From: CAZKUN01 sp964555935
GTDB taxonomy: Bacteria; Armatimonadota; Zipacnadia; Zipacnadales; VGFC01
DNA length: 64,000 nt
Reading direction: 5' to 3'
Assembly (NCBI GenBank): GCA_964555935.1
Contig: CAZKUN010000016.1
Span: forward strand, 4,544-68,543
The position numbers and the translations under genes were made by a program. A model generated the notes under the pieces. It had not been told where the DNA came from. It was given only the letters and a program-made list of their open reading frames with translations, and did no database searches. Positions 27,607-38,220 of this stretch are shown one piece after another; position 1 is the stretch's first letter, and each line of letters begins with the position of its first letter.

Positions 27607-29487
27607 TCACTCCTCAACCAACGGGAACTCGGTGATCCGGAGCTTCGCGCAGCCGTACGGAATCAGCGTGACGTCCTCCACGGGCTCATCCGACGTCACC
27701 GGGCTCTGCGGCAGCGGGCCTGCTTGGTTGTCTTGGATCTCCCAGTCCGGGACGCGCCTGGCCTTCGCCTTGAGCTCAACAGGCGCGCAGTCCGGGCCGA
27801 AGATGTGCTCGCGGACGCCCTTCTCCTCAGCCCGAAGATCCGGGCGGTCAGGATCCATAGCTAACGCATAGTTCCACGGCGTCGTCGGATGCACGGCGTA
27901 GTCGGGACACGGATCATCGCCGCGAATCCGCTCCCACCGCTCGCCGATGCGGAGCGAGTAGACAAGCGGCCCGCGCGTGACGGAGACCGATCCGTTGTAC
28001 CGGCGTTCGGTCCGGAGAGGCATCGGCAGATCCAACTCGATCGTATCGCCGTCATGCCACTCGCGTCGGATCTCGGCAAGGATGCCAGCGTCGGCATCCA
28101 CGGTCTCGCCGTTGACGCTAAGCCTGGGCTCATCACACCACGCTGGGATCCGCGGCTTGATCGGGAACGCCGTCGGTTGGCCGACGCTGACGGCCATCCG
28201 AATGGTCTCACCAAACGGGTACTCCGTCTCGACGGTCACCGCCACCGGTTGCCCGCCGCACGTCGCCCTCACCTCGCATGGGCCGTGGGCGATGGCCGCG
28301 AGCCCACCGTCGGGCGTCGCCATCCACATGTTCGCGGCGAACTTCGGCCAGCCCTGATGCTGGTTCGCGGTGCAGCATCCGAAGTTCGGTTCCAGGCCAA
28401 ATACGTTCGCGTCGTCCGCGTTGTTGGTGAGCTGCCGCTTCGCGATGCTGCAGAGAACCTGGTTGGCCTGTTGGTCGTACTGATGCCCCCACGTATCCGT
28501 CGTGAACGCGCCGGGCAGAGCGTTGTACGCGATTCTTTCAAGCCGGTCGCCCCATGCCGGATCGCCGAACATCTGGATTAGCTGCTCCAGCGAGAACATC
28601 TCCTCCACGACAGCGCACGTCTCCGTGCCTTGGGTCGGGTTCTTCCCGGCGAGGTGCTCGTCCCCGGTGAAGATGCCCGTCGCCTGCCCGTGGAACTCGT
28701 CGAGATTTGCCAACGCCGCGTCGACGCCCTCACGGTGCTCGGGCCAGCCCAGCAAGAGGTGCTGAACGCCCGGCGTCTTGATCCCCATCGCCGTGTTCAC
28801 CACGTGCGTCCGCATCGCGAACCGGTGGGCTTGCTTCTCGGTGTGGGCGAAATCTCGGAAATGCCAGCTCCAGTCGTAGCCTTGCACCATGATTTCGCGA
28901 GCGAGGTCCAGCAGACTCGCGTCACCATTCCGGCTGTAGAGCCAGATGATGCTGAGCGCGGTATCAGCCCAGCGCATCTTCCCCCACGTGTGGAGAGGCT
29001 GGCGTGGCAACTCCCGGCGCATGTACCCGAAGAACCGCTCCATCACGCCAATTGCTCTCGGATCGCCCGTAGCTTCATGGTGCTGCGTGAGCACCTTCAG
29101 AATCACGGCATAGGGCCACCAATCGTCGAGCGACTTTGGGCCGAAGTGGCCAGACTCGTCCTGGCTCTCGAGCGTCCACTCCAGGAAGCCGTCGGCGATG
29201 GCCAGCAGACGATCGTCATCCAACAGATGCGCCAGCGGCACCAACCCATCGAGGTAATAGGGTCCGCGCTCCCAGGACTCGCCGGTCCCACCCAGCCACC
29301 CGCTGTTGGGACCGAGATCCTCCCAGAACTCCGGCAAGTGGCCCGCCTGCCCGTCGGCCTGGATCTCAAGCTGCCGGCGCAACCATCCCTTCGGCCTCAC
29401 GCTCCCCAGCGGCAGGAAAAGGAACGCGGAATCTGGAAGGGGCGCTCGATTCTTGACGGTAGACGTGTTCACACTGACACTCCCCAT
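27607..29487 (-). CDS. GH127-family beta-L-arabinofuranosidase (DUF1680)
   Basis: 626 residues from ATG 29487, where the family's N-terminal region begins (PLPDSAFLFLPLGSVRPKGWLRRQL); the frame is open to 29709 but that extension has no family similarity. The catalytic zinc motif of GH127 is complete: TETC near residue 290 gives the Glu and first Cys, and FGCCTANQHQGWPKF near 369 gives the two Cys, one being the nucleophile in the characterised bifidobacterial enzyme HypBA1. It removes beta-L-arabinofuranosyl units. No signal peptide is evident, so it probably acts on imported oligosaccharides. It is divergent from the GH42 gene across only 78 bp, suggesting shared control. The ribosome site is weak. 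Confidence 0.85.
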   Translation of the reverse strand: MGSVSVNTSTVKNRAPLPDSAFLFLPLGSVRPKGWLRRQLEIQADGQAGHLPEFWEDLGPNSGWLGGTGESWERGPYYLDGLVPLAHLLDDDRLLAIADGFLEWTLESQDESGHFGPKSLDDWWPYAVILKVLTQHHEATGDPRAIGVMERFFGYMRRELPRQPLHTWGKMRWADTALSIIWLYSRNGDASLLDLAREIMVQGYDWSWHFRDFAHTEKQAHRFAMRTHVVNTAMGIKTPGVQHLLLGWPEHREGVDAALANLDEFHGQATGIFTGDEHLAGKNPTQGTETCAVVEEMFSLEQLIQMFGDPAWGDRLERIAYNALPGAFTTDTWGHQYDQQANQVLCSIAKRQLTNNADDANVFGLEPNFGCCTANQHQGWPKFAANMWMATPDGGLAAIAHGPCEVRATCGGQPVAVTVETEYPFGETIRMAVSVGQPTAFPIKPRIPAWCDEPRLSVNGETVDADAGILAEIRREWHDGDTIELDLPMPLRTERRYNGSVSVTRGPLVYSLRIGERWERIRGDDPCPDYAVHPTTPWNYALAMDPDRPDLRAEEKGVREHIFGPDCAPVELKAKARRVPDWEIQDNQAGPLPQSPVTSDEPVEDVTLIPYGCAKLRITEFPLVEE

Positions 29488-29565
29488 CTGCTGATCTGCT
29501 TGCGCGCAAGGCGATTCACCTCGCAACGGCAACTTGCCTCTTCGCGGCGCGCTCCGGAGGACGAC

Positions 29566-31713
29566 ATGCGCGAATACCCATTCATCTTCGGCGCCCAGTA
29601 CTACCGTGCTCCGACGCCTGAGCCCGAGTGTTGGGAGTTTGACCTGAGCCGCATGCGCGAGATGGGCTTCAATTCGATCAAGTATTGGGTCCAATGGCGG
29701 TGGTCTCACCGCGCGCCCGATCGCTTCTACTTCGATGACCTTGACCGACTCATGGATCTCGCGGGCGAGAATGAGTTAGCGGTGACGATCAACACGGTCT
29801 TCGATGTGTCGCCGATCTGGCTGTTCGACGAGTTCCCCGACGCCAAGCAGATCGACGCATCGGGCCGCGTCATCGAGCCATACACGGTCGCCCATCGACA
29901 GATCGGCGGACACCCGGGCGGGTGCTACAGCCACCCCGGCGCCCGCAAGGCCAGGCAGGCGCTGATGGCCGCCGCGCTCGACCGCTTCCGCGACCATCCG
30001 GCCATGTCGATGTGGGATGTCTGGAACGAACCCGAACAGGCCTTCCAGCAGCGCAAGCCTGACATGAAGGCGCTGGTCTGTTACTGCGGCCACTGCCGGC
30101 GCGGGTTCATCGCATGGCTGCAAGCCAAGTACGAATCTCTCGACTCCCTGAATCGCATCTGGGGACGCTGCTCCGAGGACTGGTGCGACATCGAGTTGCC
30201 AAGAAGCGGCCTGACCGTCACCGACTTCGTCGATTGGCGCGAGTTCCACCTGGACACGATGACGACCGAGGCCAAGTGGCGCCTCGACATGACCCGCGAG
30301 CGCGATCCCGATCACGTCGCCTATCTCCACGTCGTGCCGAACACCATGGAGCCATTCAACGCGATCACCTGCGTCGACGATTTCGCCCTCGCCGAGCACT
30401 GCGATGTCTTCGCGGCCACGATGAACGGCGGGCCTGTCTTCCCATCACAAGTCATCTCAGCCGCCCGCGGCAAGGTCTGCTACAACGTCGAGAGCCACGT
30501 TAACTTCGGCAGCATCGGCATGCACCAGCGCACGCTGACGCTTCATGATCTTCTCGCCGACTTCATCCCTCAGGTCGGCCTGGGCGTGAAGGGCTTCCTG
30601 TTCTGGCAGTACCGGCCGGAGGTCCTGGGCGCCGAGTCTCCGGCGTGGGGGCTCGTTGCGCCGGATGGCTCGGACCGTCCGATCACCAAGGCCACTCAGA
30701 CGTTCTGGGCGACCATCGCCCCACACGTCGACGCCCTCATGCAAGCCAATCCCCGCGAGCCTCAGATTGGCATCTGGAAGAGCCGCAAGAACGAGATCTT
30801 CCACTTCGGCGTTCACGGGACGCTCGACGACCTGCGCGCGGGCGTCGAGGGCCACATCCATGCCCTGCACAACGACAACTACCCGTTCCGCATCGTCTCG
30901 GAACGGATGCTGGCCGAGGGGGACCTCGGCGATCTCAAGCTTCTGATCATGCCATCGTGCTACTACGTCTCCGAGGAGGAGGCCGCGTCGCTCGACGCGT
31001 GGGTGCGCGCCGGCGGAGTGCTGCTCTGCGAGGCGCATCTGGCGGGCTACAATGCCACGACGAATCGCCACGCCCGCGTGATCCCCGGCTGCGGTCTGAG
31101 CGAGCCATGGGGCATTCGTGAGGCCGACTCGACCTCGTCATTCCACCTGAGTCTGGACCAATCAGATGCCTTCGAAGGCTCCGTGCCCGAGGACGTGCAG
31201 AAGGCATTGGATCAAGCGGGCACGGCCGGAGGGCGCTTCTTCCCAATCCGACTGACCGGCGGAGGAGTCGCGTGGGGCGCGTTTCGCTACGCTGTCCTGG
31301 AGGGCACTGACATCACCAGCGAGGGCTCATTCGACGGAGCGCATCCGTGCATCGTATCGAAGCCCGTGGGAGATGGATTCGTTCTCTACGCTGGAACGAA
31401 TCTCGGCGAGGGCGCCAGCCAGGAGGCCTCGGGTCTCGTCGCGCTCATTCGGAAGTGCGCCGAGAGGGCAGGCCTCTCGCCCACTCTCAACGCCGCCGCC
31501 GAACTCCCCGGCACCGTCCACGTCGACGCGCTGTCTGACGAGACGGGCAGTCAGTTCATGACCGTCTGCAGCCAGGCCGACCAGCCACAGACGCTGAGTC
31601 TCACTGGCGAGGGCGCGTGGCGCGGGCTCTTCACCGGCGTCGAATGGTCATTCGCGGGCGAGACGACTGTCGACATTCCAGCCCGCTTCGTCGACCTATT
31701 CGTCCGCGCCTGA
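29566..31713 (+). CDS. GH42 beta-galactosidase, cytoplasmic
   Basis: 715 residues; ATG 29566 is preceded by CGGAGG and begins with the family start FIFGAQYYRAPTP, so the open frame further upstream (to 28630) is rejected. The TIM barrel (1-385) has WNEP with acid/base Glu about 154, VESHVNFG with nucleophile Glu about 309, and the zinc cluster CYCGHC at about 172-177 typical of GH42. A trimerisation domain follows (DLKLLIMPSCYYVSEEEAASLDAWVRAGGVLLCEAHLAGYN spans about 460-500) and a short C-terminal beta domain. There is no signal peptide, so it hydrolyses beta-galactosides inside the cell. Its 3' end overlaps the convergent FAD-oxidoreductase gene by 18 bp. Confidence 0.9.
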   Translation: MREYPFIFGAQYYRAPTPEPECWEFDLSRMREMGFNSIKYWVQWRWSHRAPDRFYFDDLDRLMDLAGENELAVTINTVFDVSPIWLFDEFPDAKQIDASGRVIEPYTVAHRQIGGHPGGCYSHPGARKARQALMAAALDRFRDHPAMSMWDVWNEPEQAFQQRKPDMKALVCYCGHCRRGFIAWLQAKYESLDSLNRIWGRCSEDWCDIELPRSGLTVTDFVDWREFHLDTMTTEAKWRLDMTRERDPDHVAYLHVVPNTMEPFNAITCVDDFALAEHCDVFAATMNGGPVFPSQVISAARGKVCYNVESHVNFGSIGMHQRTLTLHDLLADFIPQVGLGVKGFLFWQYRPEVLGAESPAWGLVAPDGSDRPITKATQTFWATIAPHVDALMQANPREPQIGIWKSRKNEIFHFGVHGTLDDLRAGVEGHIHALHNDNYPFRIVSERMLAEGDLGDLKLLIMPSCYYVSEEEAASLDAWVRAGGVLLCEAHLAGYNATTNRHARVIPGCGLSEPWGIREADSTSSFHLSLDQSDAFEGSVPEDVQKALDQAGTAGGRFFPIRLTGGGVAWGAFRYAVLEGTDITSEGSFDGAHPCIVSKPVGDGFVLYAGTNLGEGASQEASGLVALIRKCAERAGLSPTLNAAAELPGTVHVDALSDETGSQFMTVCSQADQPQTLSLTGEGAWRGLFTGVEWSFAGETTVDIPARFVDLFVRA

Positions 31714-33417
31714 AGGCGCCAGCGCTTCCTCGTACGCGCCTTTCTGCTCGACGATGTCCTGCAGCTCGGCGATGTGTCGCTCGTAAACGCCTCGCGGAGT
31801 CGTGCCGTGCTTCGCGCACAGCGCCGCTGCCGCGCCGACGGCGCGCCCCATCTGGCCGCCGGTCTTCTGCAGCTTCGTGCTGCAATACGCGATGTGCGTC
31901 GCGCTGATGTCCCGGCCCGCCATCATGAGGTTCGTGACGTTCCTCGAATAGAGACACCGGAACGGAATCTCGTACGGCTCGACCGCTCGCAGATCAAGTC
32001 GGTTGCGGAAATCGTAGTCCTCACGCGGGTAGTGCAGGCAGAACACGAGGCTCCCCGTCGCCACGCCGTCCGGGAAATCGCGTTGCGACTGGATGTCTCC
32101 CTGCGTCAGGATGTAATCGCCCATGAGCCGCCGCGATTCGCCCCTCGCGGCGATGTACCCGACACGCTCGTACTCGGTCAGCTTGGTTGCCTCAGCAAAC
32201 TTCTGCTTGAGGTTCACCAGGTTCCCGTAGATCGCGCGCAGCATGTAGTCGCGGATCTCCTCCGCATCGTTGATCATGTGGCGCCAGTGGCCGTACTCCC
32301 ACGTGTGGTCGCTCGTGATCTCAATATGGTCGCGGGTGATCTCCGTCGCCCATGGCAGGTCGCTGAAGTCCGCCGGCTCAGGGACATTATGGAACGCGAA
32401 GTAGAGCGTCGAACCGTGAGTCATGTTGTCAGGCTCATCCGGCGCGAGCGACTCCCCGAACTCCTCCTTGCCTTCGCGACCCATCCGGTAGTCCGCGCCC
32501 GCCCAGTGGCCGACCCACGCGTCGCCCGTGCAGTCGATGAACACGGGCGCGCTGAAGCGCAGCTCCTCGCTCGTGCTCGTGTTGCGGGCATCGACGGCCG
32601 CGATCCGCTTGCCCCTCATCACGGCGTCGTACACGTGCCAGCCCAAGTACAGGTCGAGAGTCTCCTCGGCCGGCATCACGCGGTTGCGGGCCTCGTGGGT
32701 GACCACCTCGTCGATGATCGCGCCGCCAAGCCCCACGGGCCGGATCGCGATCTCCGTGCTTGAGTTGCCGCCGAGGACGGGCCTGTTCTGCACCAGCGCC
32801 ACGTGCAGCCCAAGCCTGGCGGCGGTCAACGCCGCCGAGCACCCGGCAACGCCTCCACCGACTACCACCACGTCGAACTCCCCGCCCGATGGCGGCGTCT
32901 TCGGCAAGCCGAGAAGGCGCTTGCGCCACGCGGTCATCTTCTTGCCCGGCTCGTTCGGCGGCGCCAGCTCCATGTCAGTCGTGAAGAGCAGCGCGTCGCA
33001 TCGGCCATCGAAGCCCGTGAGATCATGCAGCTCCACCGTCGCCTCGGTGGCGCTGATCTCCACCGCACCGCCATCCTCCCACGCCCAGCCCTGTCCGCTC
33101 GCCCCAAAGGTCGTATCCACAGCCTCGCCACTGACTAGCACCTGAAACCGTCCCGGGTGATGCTCCGGCACCCAGTCCTTCGTCCGAGCCCACAGGCGAT
33201 ACGTCCCGGGCGCCGCGAACGTGACCGTCGTTCGAGCGTTATCGACCTGGTGGCCCAGACCATGCGCCATCAGGTATGGCGACCCCATCATGTCCAGGAA
33301 TTGCGGATCAAGCACCCAACCGCCATGCTCATCGAAGCCCTCAGCCTCCACCAGCACCGTGTCCGCCGTAGCCATCGTCGCCAGCAGTAGCATCATTGCT
33401 ACCGTCGTCAGTCTCAT
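31696..33417 (-). CDS. Secreted FAD-dependent oxidoreductase with N-terminal binding-type domain
   Basis: 573 residues from ATG 33417 (GAGGG upstream; signal peptide MRLTTVAMMLLLATMATADT); the ATG at 33468 is less likely. Residues about 20-165 are a beta-sandwich resembling the domain attached to xanthan-lyase-type and other polysaccharide enzymes (VEAEGFDEHGGWVLD, GTYRLWART). From about residue 182 comes an FAD_oxidored-type flavoprotein: VVVVGGGVAGCSAAL is the ADP-binding site, VLGGNSSTEI contacts FAD, FIDCTGDAWVG is the second flavin motif and NLMMAGRDISATH the C-terminal one. Genes of this type are common near glycosidases in planctomycete-like genomes. Its substrate is unknown; oxidation of a sugar or an aglycone is possible. 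Confidence 0.78.
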   Translation of the reverse strand: MRLTTVAMMLLLATMATADTVLVEAEGFDEHGGWVLDPQFLDMMGSPYLMAHGLGHQVDNARTTVTFAAPGTYRLWARTKDWVPEHHPGRFQVLVSGEAVDTTFGASGQGWAWEDGGAVEISATEATVELHDLTGFDGRCDALLFTTDMELAPPNEPGKKMTAWRKRLLGLPKTPPSGGEFDVVVVGGGVAGCSAALTAARLGLHVALVQNRPVLGGNSSTEIAIRPVGLGGAIIDEVVTHEARNRVMPAEETLDLYLGWHVYDAVMRGKRIAAVDARNTSTSEELRFSAPVFIDCTGDAWVGHWAGADYRMGREGKEEFGESLAPDEPDNMTHGSTLYFAFHNVPEPADFSDLPWATEITRDHIEITSDHTWEYGHWRHMINDAEEIRDYMLRAIYGNLVNLKQKFAEATKLTEYERVGYIAARGESRRLMGDYILTQGDIQSQRDFPDGVATGSLVFCLHYPREDYDFRNRLDLRAVEPYEIPFRCLYSRNVTNLMMAGRDISATHIAYCSTKLQKTGGQMGRAVGAAAALCAKHGTTPRGVYERHIAELQDIVEQKGAYEEALAPSGADE

Positions 33418-33498
33418 CGAGTCATCCCTCTCATGCGTGGACCATGCCTCTTCCCCCCGTGAAGGCAAGTCCCTTCGTCGAGACGAAACGACGCGCGC

Positions 33499-36351
33499 AT
33501 GACACGGATAGCAGCTCTTGCCATCCTGACGTCAATCGGCTTCTACTCGCCTACGGTCTGCCAGGACGCGTGGCGCGAGATTGCCGTGCCCGGCGCGTGG
33601 GAGAACCTGGGCGAGGCGCCCTTCGATCGGCTCGACGGCTTCGCGTGGTATCGCTGCTTTGCGAGAGTGCCCGCGGAGTGGCTGGGCCTCGACCTCACGC
33701 TCAGTCTCGGCTCCATCGACGACTGTGACGAGGCATACTTCAACGGGGTCCTGGTCGGATCGACCGGTGGTATGCCGCCTGAGTACCGGGGTCTCTCCGG
33801 CCCCAGCCGCAGCTACACGGTTCCCGCGGGAACTGTCCGCCCCGGCGAGATCAACATGATCGCCGCACGCGTCTACGATGGCGGCGGCGCCGGGGGAATC
33901 ACGCGCGGCAAGATCAGCATCGACTGCGGCCGCGGCACGATGCCGCTGGCGGGGACATGGCTCATCCGCGCGGGGGATGACCCCGAGTGGGCCGCATTCC
34001 CCCCACCTGATACTGACCCTGAGACGATGGCGAAGCTCGCCTTTACGGAGGCTACCGTGACCGCGCAGATCACCGGACTAATGACGCCACCCGACAGCCC
34101 GCTCACGCTCTGGTACCCGCAGCCCGCCCGCGAATGGGTCGAGGCTCTGCCCGTCGGTAACGGCCGGTTGGGTGGCATGGTCTTCGGCGGCGTGCCTGAG
34201 GAGCACATGCAGTTCAACGAGGACACGCTCTGGACCGGCAAGCCTCACGAGTACCACCGCCCCGGCGCGGTTGAGCACCTGGCGGAGATCCGACGTCTCC
34301 TCGCTGAGGGCAAGCAACGCGAGGCCGAAGATCTCGCCATGCGCGAGTTCATGAGCGACCCGCTGGGCCAGATGGAGTACCAGCCCTTCGGCGACCTCCG
34401 GATCAAGTTCCCGGAGGCGGGTGATGTCACCGACTATCGCCGCGAGCTAGACATCGACAGCGCAGTCGCTCGTGTCTCGTACACGGCGGGTGGCGTCACT
34501 TACACGCGCGAGGTGTTCGCCAGCCATCCGGACCAGGTGATCGTTGTCCGTCTGGCGGCGAGCAAGCCCGGCGCGATCACGTTCACAGCCAGGCTGACCG
34601 CCGAGCACAAGTCGGCGCGCGCAGCGGCCATCGATGCAACCACTATCGCCATCGCCGGCCAAGTCGAGCCCGATGGTCTGCGCTTCCAAGCCCGCGTCAG
34701 CGCGGAGGCCGAGGGCGGCACAGTCACGGTCGATGCCGACGCCATTACCGTCGAGCGCGCGGATTCGGTCACGCTCCGACTCGTGGCGGCGACCAGTTTC
34801 GTCGACTACACTGACATCAGCGCCGACCCCGCGGCTCGTTGCTCGGCCGACTTGGCGCAAGCCTCCGCGAAGCCGCACGCGGACCTGCTCGCCGACCACG
34901 TGGGCGATCACCAGGCGCTCTTCCGTCGGGTCTCGCTCGATCTCGGGCGGAGCGGCTCCGACGACCTGCCGACCGACGAGCGACTGCAGGTCGTCGCCGG
35001 TCAGCCCGACCCCGCGCTCGCTGCCCTCTTCTTCCAGTATGGACGTTACCTGCTGATCGCCAGCAGTCGGCCCGGCAACCAACCGGGCAACCTGCAGGGC
35101 ATCTGGAATGACCAAATCAACCCGCCGTGGGGCAGCAAGTGGACGACCAACATCAACACGGAGATGAACTACTGGCCGGCGGAGCTGACCAATCTCTCCG
35201 AGTGCCACGAGCCGCTGTTTGACCTCATCGATGGGCTCGTCGTCACAGGCCGCGAGACGGCAAAGGCCCACTACGACTGCGACGGTTGGGTCTTCCACCA
35301 CAACGCCGACCTCTGGCGAGGCTCGGCCCCGATCAACCACTCCAACCACGGCATCTGGGTGAGCGGCGGCGGATGGCTCTCGCGACATCTCTGGGAGCGC
35401 TATCTTTTCACCGGCGACACCGAGTTCCTGCGCGAGCGCGGATACCCCGCTATGCGCGAGGCGGCGCTTTTCTTCACCCAGTTCCTGGTCGAGGACGCCG
35501 AGACCGGTTGGCTCATCAGCACGCCATCGAACTCCCCCGAGATCGGCGGGCTCGTTGCCGGCCCGACGATGGATCACCAGATCATCCGCAGCCTGTTTGC
35601 GTCGGTCGTGGAGGCCGCCGGCATTTTGGATGTCGATGAGGAGTTCGCACCCCGACTCGAGGCGATGATCCCGCGCATCGCCCCGAACCAGATTGGCAAG
35701 CACGGCCAGCTTCAGGAATGGTTAGAGGACCGGGACGATCCCAACGAGCAGCACCGGCACGTTTCGCACCTGTGGGGCCTTCATCCCGGCGCGGAGATCT
35801 CGCCGCGGACCACGCCCGAACTGGCCGAGGCGGCTAGGCAATCGCTGCTCTTCCGAGGCGACGGGGGGACGGGCTGGAGCAAGGCGTGGAAGATCAACTT
35901 CTGGGCCCGTCTGCTCGACGGCGATCATGCCCACAGAATGCTCATCGAGGCGCTCTCAGGCAACACGCTGCCCAACCTGTTCGACACGCACCCGCCGTTC
36001 CAGATCGACGGCAACTTCGGCGCCACGTCCGGTATCGCCGAGATGCTCGTGCAGTCCCACAATGGCGAGGTCGATCTCCTCCCGGCATTGCCATCGGCGT
36101 GGCCGTCGGGCGCCGTCACCGGCCTCCGAGCGCGCGGCGGTTTCGGGGTCGACATCACATGGGAGGCGGGCACGTTGGTCAGTGCCGTCCTTTGCGCAGA
36201 CCTGGACGGTTCATGCCGCGTGCGGTTGCCCGCGGGCACGACTGTCGCAGTCAACGACGGCACGGTCGCTACTACATCGCCCGATGACTCAGTCATCGAG
36301 TTCAAGGCCGCGTCCGGCGAGTCCTACACCATCCGCGCGACGGAGGCGTAG
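33499..36351 (+). CDS. Secreted GH95-family alpha-L-fucosidase/galactosidase with N-terminal jelly-roll domain
   Basis: 950 residues with a signal peptide (about 1-21). Residues about 22-155 form a GH2-type sugar-binding beta-sandwich ([19 protein letters not shown]). GH95 begins near 193: [28 protein letters not shown] and FNEDTLWTG are diagnostic. The catalytic groups of the characterised Bifidobacterium AfcA are represented: the two Asn in [12 protein letters not shown] (about 550-558), the Glu in SNSPE (about 681) and the Asp in [10 protein letters not shown] (about 837). GH95 enzymes invert alpha-1,2-linked fucose or, in some, L-galactose. It is followed 3 bp later by a GHL15-like gene whose ribosome site lies inside this gene's stop region, so translation is probably coupled. 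Confidence 0.88.
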   Translation: MTRIAALAILTSIGFYSPTVCQDAWREIAVPGAWENLGEAPFDRLDGFAWYRCFARVPAEWLGLDLTLSLGSIDDCDEAYFNGVLVGSTGGMPPEYRGLSGPSRSYTVPAGTVRPGEINMIAARVYDGGGAGGITRGKISIDCGRGTMPLAGTWLIRAGDDPEWAAFPPPDTDPETMAKLAFTEATVTAQITGLMTPPDSPLTLWYPQPAREWVEALPVGNGRLGGMVFGGVPEEHMQFNEDTLWTGKPHEYHRPGAVEHLAEIRRLLAEGKQREAEDLAMREFMSDPLGQMEYQPFGDLRIKFPEAGDVTDYRRELDIDSAVARVSYTAGGVTYTREVFASHPDQVIVVRLAASKPGAITFTARLTAEHKSARAAAIDATTIAIAGQVEPDGLRFQARVSAEAEGGTVTVDADAITVERADSVTLRLVAATSFVDYTDISADPAARCSADLAQASAKPHADLLADHVGDHQALFRRVSLDLGRSGSDDLPTDERLQVVAGQPDPALAALFFQYGRYLLIASSRPGNQPGNLQGIWNDQINPPWGSKWTTNINTEMNYWPAELTNLSECHEPLFDLIDGLVVTGRETAKAHYDCDGWVFHHNADLWRGSAPINHSNHGIWVSGGGWLSRHLWERYLFTGDTEFLRERGYPAMREAALFFTQFLVEDAETGWLISTPSNSPEIGGLVAGPTMDHQIIRSLFASVVEAAGILDVDEEFAPRLEAMIPRIAPNQIGKHGQLQEWLEDRDDPNEQHRHVSHLWGLHPGAEISPRTTPELAEAARQSLLFRGDGGTGWSKAWKINFWARLLDGDHAHRMLIEALSGNTLPNLFDTHPPFQIDGNFGATSGIAEMLVQSHNGEVDLLPALPSAWPSGAVTGLRARGGFGVDITWEAGTLVSAVLCADLDGSCRVRLPAGTTVAVNDGTVATTSPDDSVIEFKAASGESYTIRATEA

Positions 36352-36354
36352 CCC

Positions 36355-38220
36355 ATGGGTGCCCTGCTGACTTGCTGCGCGCTCTTGCTCGGGTCCACGA
36401 CTGAGGTCTACGCGCGCGATGTTACCGAACTGGATCCATCATACCCGCGCATCGCCAACTGCTATGGCTCGCGTTTGGGATGGGAGTCGTGGGAGAAGGG
36501 CGCGGGGTACTGGTCCAAGGTCGATCTGATCATCGGCGGGTGCTACGATCTTCACTACGATTGGGATGATGCTCGGTGGGAGCGCGTGATCCCGCGGCTC
36601 GAGCAGAACATCGCGCTGCTTCGAGAGGCCAACCCCACGGCACTCGTTCTGCCATACGTCGACGTCATCGAGGGCCCCGACAATCCTGACATCCCCGAGC
36701 ACTGGTGGGACCTGCGCGACGGCGAGCGCTGGAGCGGCTGGCCTGGGTTCTTCCGCATCAACATGAAGCTGCCCGACGTGCTGCAGTTCAACCTCGACAA
36801 GGTCCGCGACCAGGTGATGGCCCGCGAGATGTTCGACGGGGTTTTCTATGATTGCTGGGGACCCGATCCCTGGCTCGTGCCGCGCACGGCCCAGCTCCGC
36901 GACGGCAAGGCCGTCGTCATGCTGAACGAGTGGAATCTGCCGACCGATGGCCATGACAGCCTGAATGGGTGCCTGGCCGAAGACGAGCTGAACCGCGTCA
37001 TCGAGGGCAAGGTTGATTTCGAGGAGTTCCTGGGGCGCTATCTCCGCTGGAGCAACGAGGGTCGCAAACCTGCGATCACCACCATCGTCTGCCACCCGCG
37101 CGACCTCGACATGGATCCCTGGGCCTGGTCCAAAGTCGACTGGCAAGAACGCACCAAGCTCGCGCAGGATCTGCAGAATGCCGATCCGCAGACCATGCGA
37201 TTTGGCCTAACCACCACGCTCATGGGTGATGGGTACTTCGCCTACGACTGCGCCAATCTGGGACGCGGCCAATGGTGGTGGTACCCCGAGTTTGACGCGC
37301 CGCTTGGCAAGCCCGTCGGATCGGCCATCCGCAACGCCGACGGCACGTGGCAGCGCGAGTTCGAGGGCGGTCTCGTAGTTACCAACGGCGCGAGCTACGA
37401 CGCGGTGGTGGAGTTGCCGGCGAAACGCCGAGACATGAGCACTGGGCGAGTCGGCACCACGTTCACGATCCCGATGTTCGACGGCCGCATCTTCCTCCCC
37501 ACGGACGAAGCGCCCACTGCCGGCCCCGACATCGAGCCGCGCTTGACCGCCGGGCCTCCCGACGCCCTGCGTGTCGTCACGTTGGAGGACGGCATTACCG
37601 TCGTTCAGGCGCCCGATGGACTCGAGTTGCGGTTCACCTCAACCGGCGAGCTGCGGAACATACTGCTGAACCGGCAGATGATAATGACCGGTGGCTGGCC
37701 CGTCGTCGCCGCCCCGCCGATGCGCCACTTCGCGGTTGAGGATTCGGCTGAGCCGCTGGTGTCCACAACCGACCAGCGTGTAGAGCTTACCTTTGCAGGG
37801 GATCTCGTGGAGGGTGACCAGCGCGTTCGGTTCACGGAGACCTGCAGCATCGAACCGAACAACCGGTTCACGCTTCGGTTCGACTACGAGGCGGTCACCG
37901 ACGCGAACTTCCGCCTCTTCCGGCACTACTTCTTCCTGCCCGTCCACCGGTACGCCGGGGCGGCCGTGACCGATGGGGAAGCCTCGCGCCAACTCCCTCG
38001 CGAGGTTGAGAAGGACACGTTGCTGGCGGGAGCGCAGCAGCTGGAGATCACCACGGGCGAGCACGCGGTCATCATCGACAGTTCCGTGCCGATGTCGCTC
38101 GTCGATCACCGCCAATGGGGATCCGAGGACTACCTCCTCGCGGGGTATCCCGTGTCCGGAGAGGTGAAACGCGGCGCGACTTGGTCAGTGGAAATCACCA
38201 CGCGAATCACGGCTCAGTAG
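36355..38220 (+). CDS. Putative GHL15-type glycoside hydrolase
   Basis: 621 residues; GGAGG about 9 bases upstream of the ATG lies in the final codons of the GH95 gene. The short hydrophobic start (GALLTCCALLLG) looks like a signal peptide. Residues about 25-330 resemble the hypothetical glycosyl hydrolase group 15: a TIM-barrel with WSKVDLIIGG, then the series of strands up to VFYDCWGP, where aligned members carry a conserved Asp. The C-terminal third is beta-rich (RVVTLEDGITVVQAPDGLELRF). No activity has been assigned to close relatives that I know of. Tight coupling to GH95 suggests they attack the same fucose- or galactose-containing glycan. The stop overlaps the convergent UroD-family gene by 7 bp. 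Confidence 0.55.
   Translation: MGALLTCCALLLGSTTEVYARDVTELDPSYPRIANCYGSRLGWESWEKGAGYWSKVDLIIGGCYDLHYDWDDARWERVIPRLEQNIALLREANPTALVLPYVDVIEGPDNPDIPEHWWDLRDGERWSGWPGFFRINMKLPDVLQFNLDKVRDQVMAREMFDGVFYDCWGPDPWLVPRTAQLRDGKAVVMLNEWNLPTDGHDSLNGCLAEDELNRVIEGKVDFEEFLGRYLRWSNEGRKPAITTIVCHPRDLDMDPWAWSKVDWQERTKLAQDLQNADPQTMRFGLTTTLMGDGYFAYDCANLGRGQWWWYPEFDAPLGKPVGSAIRNADGTWQREFEGGLVVTNGASYDAVVELPAKRRDMSTGRVGTTFTIPMFDGRIFLPTDEAPTAGPDIEPRLTAGPPDALRVVTLEDGITVVQAPDGLELRFTSTGELRNILLNRQMIMTGGWPVVAAPPMRHFAVEDSAEPLVSTTDQRVELTFAGDLVEGDQRVRFTETCSIEPNNRFTLRFDYEAVTDANFRLFRHYFFLPVHRYAGAAVTDGEASRQLPREVEKDTLLAGAQQLEITTGEHAVIIDSSVPMSLVDHRQWGSEDYLLAGYPVSGEVKRGATWSVEITTRITAQ

Noticed and set aside
28630..29565. N-terminal extension of the GH42 gene
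   Set aside because: The open frame overlaps the divergent GH127 gene, and the ribosome site and family start are at 29566.
34447..35703. 418-codon open frame on the minus strand
   Set aside because: It is antisense to the GH95 catalytic domain and Arg/Gly-rich; a shadow.
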